The position numbers were made by a program, and so were the translations under genes. A stretch of 64,000 bases of DNA, from NCBI RefSeq assembly GCF_001263205.1, contig NZ_CP012333.1:4751001-4815000 (forward strand). Reading direction: 5' to 3'. This document shows positions 9,285 to 17,102 of this stretch, in pieces. The DNA is from Labilithrix luteola. Its GTDB lineage: Bacteria; Myxococcota_A; Polyangia; Polyangiales; Polyangiaceae. Numbering within the stretch: position 1 is the first letter of the stretch; each line of letters starts with the position of its first letter. The notes below the pieces were generated by a model. The model searched no databases, was not told where the DNA came from, and worked only from the letters and a program-made list of their open reading frames with translations.

Positions 9285-9418
9285 ACGAGTCACTCGTGAC
9301 AAGAGCACATGTCGGAAATGCGACATGTCGCGGCTCAATCGGTCGTAAATGGCGAAAGAACGGTTGGGAACGATTAATTGGGGATTCGAAGTGCGGCTGT
9401 TGGATATCCAACAGCCGC
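9285..9418. repeat. Cluster of three perfect palindromes
   Basis: Three perfect inverted repeats occur within 134 bases. The first is ACGAGT-C-ACTCGT (9285-9297), overlapping GTCAC-TC-GTGAC (9289-9300). The second is ACATGTCG-GAAATG-CGACATGT (9307-9328). The third is a gapless 26-bp palindrome (9393-9418) with half-site GCGGCTGTTGGAT. No T-run follows, so these are not ordinary terminators. They sit where normal high-GC sequence changes into an AT-richer accessory stretch. They could be operators, resolution or recombination sites, or cruciforms. Confidence 0.75.
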
Positions 9419-10010
9419 GAGAGAATTGTTCCGCGGTCATGCGGGATTGGCCGGAATGCACACACGGTAGTACGGGCTCTCAGTTGCGCGCCGGGGGCCG
9501 TGTGACGCGGATGGGGCGTATTTAAAACGATATTGATTTATCTGGGATCGTGCCCTGTTTGTGATGTCGATCCAGACACCCACGCATCCAGCTAAAGCTC
9601 ATGTGTTGAACGTCCGTCGCCGAATGAGCCATGCAGAATTGACGACAATCCCAGCACAGCGCAGGCGCTCAGGGCAGCGGCTAAGGTTTGATGAAGTTTG
9701 CGACGCGGCTCAGCCCGTGTCGGGGTTGTGTTGACGTTGTCTGACTTTGACACTGCGTGCGTTTACGTAAGAAAATTATCGTTGGTTCTTGTTGCGTGAT
9801 GTGACTGAGACGTAGTGTCGCATTCATTGATTTAGATCGATATGGCTTAATTTTAATGGTTTGCGGGATGAGGTTTGGTTGCTCTAGAGTGCGAAAGCTT
9901 CTCGCGTAAAGCGCTGCGTTAGTATTTGTAAATCCATGGTGCCGAACGCGAGCTTGGTGGCCGTTCGTACTCGGTTGCGTCCGGTTTTGGCATATCGCTG
10001 GAGGTTCGTG
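9419..10010. other. AT-richer non-coding leader of the lectin gene
   Basis: The base composition is visibly poorer in G/C than the rest of the window, with runs such as AATTTTAA near 9850. No open frame has good codon use. A TTGACA at 9747-9752 is a possible -35 box, but no good -10 box lies at the right spacing, so no promoter is claimed. With the lectin gene it forms an island of foreign composition. Confidence 0.5.
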
Positions 10011-10589
10011 ATGAAGGTGCAGAAGCTCTTGTCTCAGGCACTGTTGTTGTCTGCCGTTGCCTGTTTTGCAATTGGTTGTGCTGCTGAATCGTCCGAGACG
10101 GGCTCCATTGCTGAAGGTAAACAGGCATTGTCTTCTGATCATGAGGTTGGCAGTGCAAATGCCGATGGGGTGGTGACCCCCAACGGGGCTCAGGCGGCCA
10201 TGATTGGCGCAATTAGTACAACGTGGGATACAGGCATTTGTCTGTCTGGTGCTGATGTCGAGGGCAGCTATGTTGTGACCGCAATTTGTAATGGTAGTGG
10301 TGCGCAAAAGTGGGTGTTCCAGCCGAGTACATTTGAGCTGAGTTTGTTCGGAAGATGTCTTCAGGGGGCGTCGTCCGGCGGTAGGCCGCAGCTGGTCACT
10401 TGTAACGGGTCGAATGCTCAAAAATGGAATATCGTTTCGCTGCAGTCAGGGCCGAACCAGTATGCATTTATGAATATTGGCAGTCGGTTTCAATTGGCGT
10501 ATACCACTCCTGTGGGTCCCAGTCAGGCGATTTATAATTATCCGGCGAACGGTAATGTGTGGTATAATTTTACGAGCTACATGTTCTGA
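10011..10589 (+). CDS. Ricin-B-lectin (beta-trefoil) lipoprotein
   Basis: A 192-residue protein. ATG 10011 follows an excellent GGAGG six bases upstream. The signal peptide ends in AIGC (Cys about 23). The mature part has two QxW-type repeats, GSGAQKWVFQ and GSNAQKWNIV, each after a Cys pair (CLSG...CNGS and CLQG...CNGS), the signature of ricin-type beta-trefoil carbohydrate-binding modules. Only two of the usual three subdomains carry a clear motif; the last third ends in FTSYMF. A role in binding glycans at the cell surface is inferred. Codons use T and A in third position far more than neighbouring genes, which points to recent acquisition. Confidence 0.85.
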   Translation: MKVQKLLSQALLLSAVACFAIGCAAESSETGSIAEGKQALSSDHEVGSANADGVVTPNGAQAAMIGAISTTWDTGICLSGADVEGSYVVTAICNGSGAQKWVFQPSTFELSLFGRCLQGASSGGRPQLVTCNGSNAQKWNIVSLQSGPNQYAFMNIGSRFQLAYTTPVGPSQAIYNYPANGNVWYNFTSYMF

Positions 10590-10715
10590 CGTGATTGCGT
10601 GTTGTTGAGTTGAGTTGAGTTGTTTCGTAGGTGTGACGCGCTTCGGTTCCTCTGCAGCGCGTTGCACCGGCGCATGCTCCCGTCGTCGCGCGAAGGCGCA
10701 CGCCGGTCGAGGCGC

Positions 10716-10955
10716 GTAAGCGCACGCGGATCAGTTCACGCAGATCTGTTCGGCTGGCGGGGGCGTGCCGCGGGGCTGCCACGTGTCGGACCGCGGTTAA
10801 GGAGATCAGGTTTCGCGCTCCTATCGATTCGACGGAGGGCGGTCGGCGAGGTACTCGGGCGGATTCTCCTCGAGCCGGTCGCACGACACGACGAGCGAGT
10901 AGAACTGCGCCAGTTCCTCGTTGGCCTCCTCGCTGTGCACGAAGAGGAAGTTCTT
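10716..10955 (-). mobile_element. Remnant of an IS66-family element (3' end of tnpC plus terminal repeat)
   Basis: On the minus strand, 10955-10821 translate to a transposase C-terminus beginning KNFLFVHSEEANEELAQF, continuing with YSLVVSC and PPEYLAD, and ending at TAG 10823-10821. This block matches the conserved tail of IS66 transposases (typically KN-F-GS followed by YSL-SC and P-EYL-D). At 10716, GTAAGCGCACGCGGA reads inward and resembles the GTAAGCG-type IS66 terminal inverted repeat on the expected side. Everything upstream in the transposase is gone. It is therefore a truncated, inactive insertion sequence. The family call rests on recognised motifs, not a search. Confidence 0.75.
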
Positions 10956-11129
10956 AGGGGGAGTCAGTTTTTGAACGTTTGCTAACCAATTTGGCGCAGG
11001 GAGGTCAGCAGGCTGCCTTTGATTCCGGCTCTATGCAGTGCCGTTTCAATTGGTCGCAAACTCGGACGCGGTGTGCGCTGGCCAACAGCGATAGTGCCGA
11101 CGGGTGTGGCTCTGGTGCGCACGCGTCGC

Positions 11130-11475
11130 GAATGGATCGACACGTCGGCGTCGGCCGAGGGACCGGTCTCTTGGCGGCTCCGCAACGCGTCGTCCTGCCG
11201 AGCACTCCGAACCGACCCTAGTAGATGCGACGCGGCGCGAGCCCCGCCGGTAGCACACGAACCGTGTGATCGGCGTCGCGGCCGCTGGAACCGGTTTCCG
11301 ACCGGCGACGTCCGTCAGCTTCGTGGGGGCGACGTCGAAGCTGTCGCCGTCTGCTTTTCCGGCTACTTTCGGATCGACATGGCCCGGATAAAAAGCACGC
11401 TCTCGCATGCGATGTAAAAGACGGAGCCAAAGAGGAACTCGCGGCGCTTCTCGATTGTGTCTGCACGATGACGGG
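11130..11475 (-). pseudogene. Decayed fragment of a second phoD copy
   Basis: Minus-strand pieces in two frames match the N-terminal third of the intact phoD at 7119-8978. VDPKVAGKADGDSFD (about 11378-11334) matches VDPKGAGKAESDSFD. DADHTVRVLPAGL (about 11277-11239) matches DSDHTVRVVPTGL. The DNA around GCGATGTA (about 11410) and CTCGCGGCGCTTC (about 11438) also matches the phoD start, but roughly 190 bases between signal peptide and first domain are missing. The similarity fades near 11130 and the catalytic domain is absent. It is either a duplicated and decaying paralogue or a remnant of an imported homologue. Confidence 0.8.
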
Positions 11476-11563
11476 CGTGCGCTTCGGCACTATCTGACCG
11501 CGATGCTTGCGCGCAAGAGACGCCATGTTGTGCCGTCGCACGGGAGCTCGGCCCGCGTTGCGT

Positions 11564-12086
11564 TCAGAGCGCGACGATCGACAGGCAGCGGAAGTGGACA
11601 CGGCCGTCCTCGCCGACGCGGCACTGCGATTCCGCGTCTGCGCTGCATACGTCCGGCGGAAGCTGGGCACGCAGGCAGGTGCACGGATCGCCGCCATCGC
11701 ACGCTGTCATCGGATGACAGCCTTTGCAAAGTCGACCCGACGCATAGTTGAACGTGCTCGGCCCGACGTCTCCGCATCGACGTCGAGGGGCGCCAGTATG
11801 AGTTCCCGACCGAGAGACAGAACTGGCCTTCACCGCAAAGCGGGGGCAACGGCGGTGGTCGGGGGTGCTATTTCGTCCTCGGGGCCGGTCCATGGTTCGG
11901 CCGCTTCGCACGAAATCGTGCCGGGCGGAGTCGCGTCAACGCGTGCGTGGGGTAGGGGCGTAGGGCCCTCGCTCGATGCATCGCTCACCAGTGAAGCCTC
12001 GCGTCGCTCGAGCCGCAGGCGAGCATCATCCAGGTAGCAGCAGGCAGAGCGCTTGCGACGAGTGCGATGGTGATGCGACGTCTGTT
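11564..12086 (-). pseudogene. Frameshifted Cys-rich lipoprotein gene
   Basis: Three successive minus-strand frames read as one protein. First comes a lipoprotein signal, RRITIALVASALPA then WMMLACGSSDA (12080-12003). Next, in another frame, is a spacer starting SLVSDASSEGPTPLP and running to CGEGQFCLSVGNSY. Last, in a third frame, is a Cys-rich end with CKGCHPMTACDGGDPCTCL, finishing in SIVAL at TGA 11564. The joins fall near 12000 and 11800. Lipobox, Cys spacing and codon use agree across the breaks. No start codon is clear. At least two indels make it a broken gene unless the sequence is in error. Confidence 0.65.
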
Positions 12087-12185
12087 CCGATTTTACCGTG
12101 CCTCTCGACCGTGGCCGACACAAAGACATTCGGCCCGGACGTCGCGAGGACGACCGAGCCGAAGCTCACTCGATAGCGTGTTGGT

Positions 12186-14036
12186 TCAGAAGCGGAGCGT
12201 GAGTTCGACGCGCGCGCCGCTGAAGGCGGGGAAGAAGCGACAGATGCCGCTCACGCAGCGAAGACCACCACGGTTCTGACCGCCGAAGAGGCGGATGTTC
12301 GACTGGCTCGTGAAGCGATACACGATGCCACCGTTGAAGTAGTAGGTCGGGAGACCGATAAACGTCGTGTACTCGAAGCCCTGCGAGAAGATCCACTTGG
12401 GGGCGACCTTCAACGCGACCTGGTTGTCGCCTTCGGACCAGGGCTGACCCTCCAGGCTGTTGGCGCCGCGAGCGTTCTGCCCTTCTTCTTGACGACGGCG
12501 GTGACGGCCGGCGATCTCGAGCGCGTACGGGCCTGAGATGTACTTCGTGATCGAGTACTGGAACGCGTACTCGCGGTAATAGAGATCGCCGTTGTCCTTC
12601 GTGTCGTTGCGGTACGTGGCCGTGAGGAAGGCGATCGACTTGTCGTCGTCCCACTGGAGCTGAGTGCCCGCGCTGACGTCGATGACGGAGTTCGTCGCTT
12701 CGCTTGGGTTGGTAGCGGTGCTCTTGCCGGTCTTGTCACAGCTTGGGGGCGCCCCAACCTCGCTGCGCGTGACGAAGTACCCAAGCGCGCCCCAGAAGAG
12801 CGCGTTGTTGTTGACGCGATAGTCGAGGCGATCGCGACCGCCCGTAACGCACGCGTTGAAGAACCCGAACATCGAGTCTTGCGTGACGACCTCGGCGGTC
12901 GGCGGCGCCGAATACGCGATGTTCGAGAACGCCGACGCTTGCGAGATGTTGATGCTCCCGGCGAGCGGTAAGAAGTTGCGGTAGCTCTTCACTTCGAGCG
13001 TGTTCGTGATCGGGCCACCCGTGTTGGTCAGCGATGCGTAGACCGCGTTGCCCTGGGTGTTGTTGTCGCGCCCGTCCGCGAGCTCGCGCTTCTGCACGGC
13101 AGCTTCGACGTAGAAGTTGCCGTGGCCCCAGAGGTTCGGAACCTCGATGCTCTGGCTGGCGTTGATCGTGCGCTTTGCCTCGGAGACAGGGTTCGTCTTC
13201 GACCAGCTCTCGGACCATTTGTCGGTCGCGCCCTCGTCGCACGTGCCGAAGGGAGCGTCGAAGAGGCCAGTCTGAACGCTGCCATCGCGGTTGTAGCGAT
13301 ACGGCGCACAACGATCGAGCATCGCTGCCTGCGTCGAGGCAACGACCGGCAAGCCACGACCCGCCTGGATCTGCGCCGCGATGATGCGGTCGGAGCCGAA
13401 GAGCGGCTGCGGCTCACGGCCGGGGATCGGCTTGGGAAGGAACAGCGCGCGGCCGGTCGGCTCGTCGACGCGCGCAGGGTTCGCGAGCCCCGCGGTCACG
13501 GTGAAGGAGAAGGGATCCTTCTGGAGCGTGAGCTTGCCGCCGAACAGCGTTGTGTCGATGCCGAGCTCGTCGACCTTGCGCATCGAGAGCACGAGGCCGC
13601 GACCGAACTGCACGTAAGAATCGCCCGCGGTGGCCTCGACGATTCCGTTTTTGTATGTAAGGTAGAGCTTCGCTGGATAGAGCGAATCCCGATAGCGGGA
13701 AGCGCCGTCCGCAATCGCGCCATCCTTTATCGAGGGATCGGCGTAGTTGCGATCTTCCGGCCGAAGCGCATAGAGCGACGAGTCGAGCCGCGCACCGAAC
13801 GTGAACTGCTTCCATGACAGGACGACGTTGAGGCGATTGAGCCACGAGAACGAGCCCTGATCGCGTTCGTTCTCTCCGTCCCGTGCATTGAACCGCTGAG
13901 CGGCAATGGACGTCTCGGTGACCTCGAGCCGAACCGGGGCGCCGCCGACCTGCGGGAGGTCGACGGCTTTCGCCTCGGACGCGAGCGTCGCCGACACGAG
14001 GCCTGCCACAAGGCAGGCGATCGCGCGAGTGCGCAC
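12186..14036 (-). CDS. DUF6029-type predicted outer-membrane beta-barrel
   Basis: A 616-residue exported protein. The signal peptide MRTRAIACLVAGLVSATLAS is cleaved near SEAKA. The mature chain has many alternating amphipathic strands and ends in the aromatic strand RVELTLRF, typical of outer-membrane barrels. The block YVQFGRGLVLSMRKVDELG near residue 145 followed by IDTTLFGGKL resembles DUF6029 proteins, which share a -QFG-GL-LR---LG-D motif. No enzyme function is known for the family. It is the last gene of a minus-strand operon after two thioredoxin-fold lipoproteins (30-bp gap). A link between redox lipoproteins and this barrel is inferred from position only. Confidence 0.75.
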   Translation of the reverse strand: MRTRAIACLVAGLVSATLASEAKAVDLPQVGGAPVRLEVTETSIAAQRFNARDGENERDQGSFSWLNRLNVVLSWKQFTFGARLDSSLYALRPEDRNYADPSIKDGAIADGASRYRDSLYPAKLYLTYKNGIVEATAGDSYVQFGRGLVLSMRKVDELGIDTTLFGGKLTLQKDPFSFTVTAGLANPARVDEPTGRALFLPKPIPGREPQPLFGSDRIIAAQIQAGRGLPVVASTQAAMLDRCAPYRYNRDGSVQTGLFDAPFGTCDEGATDKWSESWSKTNPVSEAKRTINASQSIEVPNLWGHGNFYVEAAVQKRELADGRDNNTQGNAVYASLTNTGGPITNTLEVKSYRNFLPLAGSINISQASAFSNIAYSAPPTAEVVTQDSMFGFFNACVTGGRDRLDYRVNNNALFWGALGYFVTRSEVGAPPSCDKTGKSTATNPSEATNSVIDVSAGTQLQWDDDKSIAFLTATYRNDTKDNGDLYYREYAFQYSITKYISGPYALEIAGRHRRRQEEGQNARGANSLEGQPWSEGDNQVALKVAPKWIFSQGFEYTTFIGLPTYYFNGGIVYRFTSQSNIRLFGGQNRGGLRCVSGICRFFPAFSGARVELTLRF

Positions 14037-14065
14037 TGCTTTATCCCTTCACCTGAGAAGACGAA

Positions 14066-14662
14066 TTACTTCTGCGGTGCAGGGGCCGCCGGAGCGGCCG
14101 GGGCCGCGGGGGCAGCTTCGAGCACCTTCGCGACATCCTTCGCGAGGAATTCCTCGTCCCCCGGGTTGTATCCTTCACGCGTCGCCACAATCTTGCCCTG
14201 CTTGTCGATGAGGACCGACAGGGGCGCCGACTTCTTCGGGTTGTAGAGCGCCGCGATATGCGAATCCTCGTCGGTCACGACGGGGAAGTTCAGCTGGTTA
14301 CGAGCGGCGAACGCGGGAACGTTGGCGACCGTCTCCGGACCATCCATCGCGATGGCGAGGACGACGAAGCCCTTGTCCTTGTTCTGCTCGTACATCTTCC
14401 GCATGTGCGGGAACTCCGCGACACACGGCTCGCACCAGGTGGCGCAGAAGTTCAGGAGAATGGCCTGCTTGCCGAGATAGTTCGACAGCTTGACCGTATT
14501 CCCCTGGGTGTCACGCGCCGTGAAGTCCGACGCGGCACCACCTGCCGAGGGCCCGCTCGTGGTGCTCGCGCCGCCCGTCTGAGCGCCCGGACCACCTTCT
14601 TGTGCACAACCCCCGACGAGGAGCGCTCCGACGAGCGCTCCCACCAACATCGACCGCTGCAT
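14066..14662 (-). CDS. TlpA-like thioredoxin-fold lipoprotein
   Basis: A 198-residue protein. The signal peptide ends in LVGGC (Cys about 19). A redoxin domain (about 45-180) carries the dithiol site ATWCEPC, followed by the TlpA/ResA-type pattern PHMRKMYEQ and a cis-Pro loop before LSVLIDKQGKIV. Family members reduce disulfides outside the cytoplasm, often in cytochrome c maturation or for a client protein. The C-terminus is an Ala/Pro tail (repeated APA). It lies 38 bp after the upstream redoxin gene and 30 bp before the barrel gene on the same strand. Lipid-anchored rather than membrane-spanning, it probably works at the envelope surface or in the periplasm. Confidence 0.9.
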   Translation of the reverse strand: MQRSMLVGALVGALLVGGCAQEGGPGAQTGGASTTSGPSAGGAASDFTARDTQGNTVKLSNYLGKQAILLNFCATWCEPCVAEFPHMRKMYEQNKDKGFVVLAIAMDGPETVANVPAFAARNQLNFPVVTDEDSHIAALYNPKKSAPLSVLIDKQGKIVATREGYNPGDEEFLAKDVAKVLEAAPAAPAAPAAPAPQK

Positions 14663-14700
14663 GACGTTCCCTATCTATGTGTTCGACGTGACGGTTTGCG

Positions 14701-15372
14701 TCACTTGACCTGGGCGAGCGCGGCGTCGATTTCCTTGAGGATCGCTGCGCCGTCGTTCGTGCCGCCGACGCCCGCGGAGAGGATCTCCATGGTCTTGGCG
14801 TTGATGTTCGCGTTCCAGGGAAGAGCCGCGGCGTCATAGAACGGTCCGAGGTTCTTGTTGCCGGGATCGAGGACGTGGGTGAACGGCGCGTTGAACGTCG
14901 ACATCCACTTGTCGAGGTCCTGCTGGGTCGACGGCACGCCCGGCGTGGGGCCTTCCGCGATCGTGATGATCCACGCAACCTTGCGCGCCTTGATCTGATC
15001 GGCGAGCGGGACCGTCGCCTGCGTCTCGGCCTTACACACGCTGCACCAGGTACCCGACGCCTGGATGTGGATGAGCTCGTAGGTCTCGCCGGTGGGATCG
15101 TAGAAGTCGGCGAGCGAGATCGGCTTCAGACCGTCCGCCTTGTCCGCGTCCAGGTAGCCGACGAACTTGTAGTTCTTGATCGTGTTGCCCTTCTTCGTGC
15201 CCTGGTTGGCCGTCGGGTACACGTCACCTTTGCCGTTGGTCTCCTGGGTGGCGCCCGAGCCACCCTCGATACCGGGGTCGACCGGATCCGAGCTGGAGGT
15301 AGATCCGCCGCTCGATGAGCAAGCGACGAGAGCGAGGGCAAACAGAGCGGAAAAACTGGCAGCGATCTTCAT
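14701..15372 (-). CDS. Redoxin-domain lipoprotein
   Basis: A 223-residue protein. ATG 15372 begins MKIAASFSALFALALVACSS, an ideal lipoprotein signal; an in-frame start 207 bases upstream would bury it. A linker rich in Ser, Gly and Asp follows. The thioredoxin-fold domain (about 75-223) has the dithiol GTWCSVC with LADFYDPTG before it. It differs from the downstream TlpA-like protein, so the operon carries two distinct redoxins. First gene of the unit with 14066-14662 and 12186-14036. The short upstream region is shared with the divergent Cys-rich lipoprotein at 15584, allowing joint regulation. Confidence 0.85.
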   Translation of the reverse strand: MKIAASFSALFALALVACSSSGGSTSSSDPVDPGIEGGSGATQETNGKGDVYPTANQGTKKGNTIKNYKFVGYLDADKADGLKPISLADFYDPTGETYELIHIQASGTWCSVCKAETQATVPLADQIKARKVAWIITIAEGPTPGVPSTQQDLDKWMSTFNAPFTHVLDPGNKNLGPFYDAAALPWNANINAKTMEILSAGVGGTNDGAAILKEIDAALAQVK

Positions 15373-15583
15373 TGGGACCTCTGATGACGTTGGTCGCCGG
15401 TAGGGGCCGTGCGCGTGCGGGAGGGTATCTAGGCCGTGCTGGCCGTCAAGGCGACCGTCCGTATTTCTTGCGCCTACATCGGCTGTCGTCAAACGCGTGT
15501 CACACGATGCGTTCGAGCGGGTCATGTGGGCGCCGAGAAATTCTGGGCGGCTACGACATATATGTCCCGAAGGCCCCAAAGTT

Positions 15584-16801
15584 ATGACGAAATCGCTCCA
15601 CGCTCAGAATGCCCGTAAGCCCTCGGCCAACCGCGTGTCGCCCGTCGAATCGCGCGGATTTCGTGACCGTCTGAGACGCGTCGCTTCTGCCGAATCCCTC
15701 TCGAAGTCGCTCGTCGTCGCCGCAGTGATTGGCGGCGCCTTGCTCGCAGGCGCTCCCGCATGCTCGAGCTCGGACAAATCCAGCGGCGCACCAACGCCCG
15801 CATGTGACAGCTCGAAGTGCGCCGCCGGCAATACGTGCCTCACGTACCAAGGCGAGACGAAGTGCCGAAAGACCTGCGCGAGCAACTCGGATCCCTCTTC
15901 GAGCTGCCCGTTCAACTACACGTGTGTTCCCGGTGAAGACGGCGGAGAGGCCTTCTGTCGCAAGGACACCTCGACGAACGGTGCAGGTGCAGAGCTTGCG
16001 AAGGGCACCGGACAGTGGGGAGCTTCCTGTCTCCCCATGGGCGGTCTCGCCGAAAACCCTGCCTGCGACTCGGCCCAGGGGTTCCAATGTTACGGCGTTG
16101 CCACCACGGACGCGGATGCGTACTGCACGAAGTACGACTGCGCGCAGGACAGCGACTGTGGAGCAGGTTTTTACTGCGCAGCCATCAACGCGTCGCCCAA
16201 CGTCGAGTCCGACGAGCGCGTCGTCGGCGAAACCGTCCGCGCCTGTCTGCGTCGCGACTACTGCGCGCCCTGTACGGCTGACTTCGATTGCGGGCAGGGC
16301 CAGCACTGTGTCGGTGACGCCGACGGCGCCGGGTTCTGCACGAACGAATGCTCGCAGGGAAAGAACTGCCCCAGCGACGCGGTGTGTGCCGATATCGGCA
16401 TCGGCCCGAAGGTCTGCTTCCCCCGAGCGCAGCGGTGTGTTGGTGACGGTTCGCTCTGCTCGCCTTGCCGTTCAGACGCCGATTGCGGTGAAGACGGAGC
16501 CTGCGTTCAGGGCCCTTACACCACCGAACGTTCCTGCGCGAAGAAGTCGACCATCACCTGCACTCTGACGACGGACCTCAACGGGAAGCCCATTCAGAAG
16601 CAGGGGGTCAACCTCGGCTGCCCCGCTCTCCCGGGCGACCTTCAGGGGCAAGTCGGTGTCGGCTGCAGGGGCCGGAAGGCCGATGATTCGACGGGGCTCT
16701 CGCGGATCGGCGTTGCGAGCGTTCCGGCCGATTACTGCACGGGCATGTACGCGTTCGGTACCGACTACAACGTCGGCTGCTGGTCGAGGCAAACGAAGTA
16801 G
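15584..16801 (+). CDS. Cys-rich lipoprotein, Dickkopf/EGF-like spacing (tandem copy 1)
   Basis: A 405-residue protein. A 40-residue basic leader from MTKSLHAQN precedes the hydrophobic segment SKSLVVAAVIGGALLAGA and lipobox APAC. The mature chain holds about 35 Cys in repeats such as CDSSKCAAGNTC, CAQDSDCGAGFYC and CRSDADCGEDGAC, spaced like Dickkopf N-terminal or small disulfide-knot domains. Such proteins are common in Polyangia; their function is unknown. The C-terminal part loses the repeats and ends in YNVGCWSRQTK. It is about two-thirds identical by eye to the next gene over most of its length. A hairpin like the one after copy 2 follows. Confidence 0.85.
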   Translation: MTKSLHAQNARKPSANRVSPVESRGFRDRLRRVASAESLSKSLVVAAVIGGALLAGAPACSSSDKSSGAPTPACDSSKCAAGNTCLTYQGETKCRKTCASNSDPSSSCPFNYTCVPGEDGGEAFCRKDTSTNGAGAELAKGTGQWGASCLPMGGLAENPACDSAQGFQCYGVATTDADAYCTKYDCAQDSDCGAGFYCAAINASPNVESDERVVGETVRACLRRDYCAPCTADFDCGQGQHCVGDADGAGFCTNECSQGKNCPSDAVCADIGIGPKVCFPRAQRCVGDGSLCSPCRSDADCGEDGACVQGPYTTERSCAKKSTITCTLTTDLNGKPIQKQGVNLGCPALPGDLQGQVGVGCRGRKADDSTGLSRIGVASVPADYCTGMYAFGTDYNVGCWSRQTK

Positions 16802-16828
16802 TCGAACGGCCGCGCGAGGGTGAGAAGT

Positions 16829-16866
16829 GGCGTTCGCGATCGTCGGATCGCGGCGCCGCTTTCTCG
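16829..16866 (+). terminator. Hairpin after tandem copy 1
   Basis: GCGATC and GGATCGC pair around a short loop, within outer GGCG/GCGCC blocks, followed by TTTCTCGTT. The same hairpin layout follows copy 2, so it was duplicated with the gene. The T-run is weak, so termination may be partial. Confidence 0.55.
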
Positions 16867-17012
16867 TTCAGCTCTCGGGCGCCCCTCGGCGACGATAACG
16901 CGATTCGTCACGCGCTCTTCGGCCATGACGACCTGCATCAGGCAGCCGTGAACGACCCTCGCCGGAAGGGGCGCGAGCGCGACCTCATGTATGTCTCGGA
17001 TGGCTTGAAGTT

Positions 17013-17102
17013 ATGACGAAATCGTCCTCCTACAGAACACGCGTGACGCCCCCGCCAACCGCTTGTCACCGAGCGATGCGAGGGGTAATTGGCTCGGCAT
17101 GA
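17013..17102 (+). CDS. 29-codon leader ORF ending on the start of tandem copy 2
   Basis: ATG 17013 begins with the same ATGACGAAATCG that starts copy 1 at 15584. Relative to copy 1 the stretch up to the signal peptide is one base shorter (116 versus 117 nt). The frame therefore ends after 29 codons at TGA 17100-17102, overlapping the ATG of copy 2 at 17099 as ATGA. That arrangement would allow translational coupling. It may equally be a leftover with no role. That it is translated is an inference. Confidence 0.4.
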   Translation: MTKSSSYRTRVTPPPTACHRAMRGVIGSA

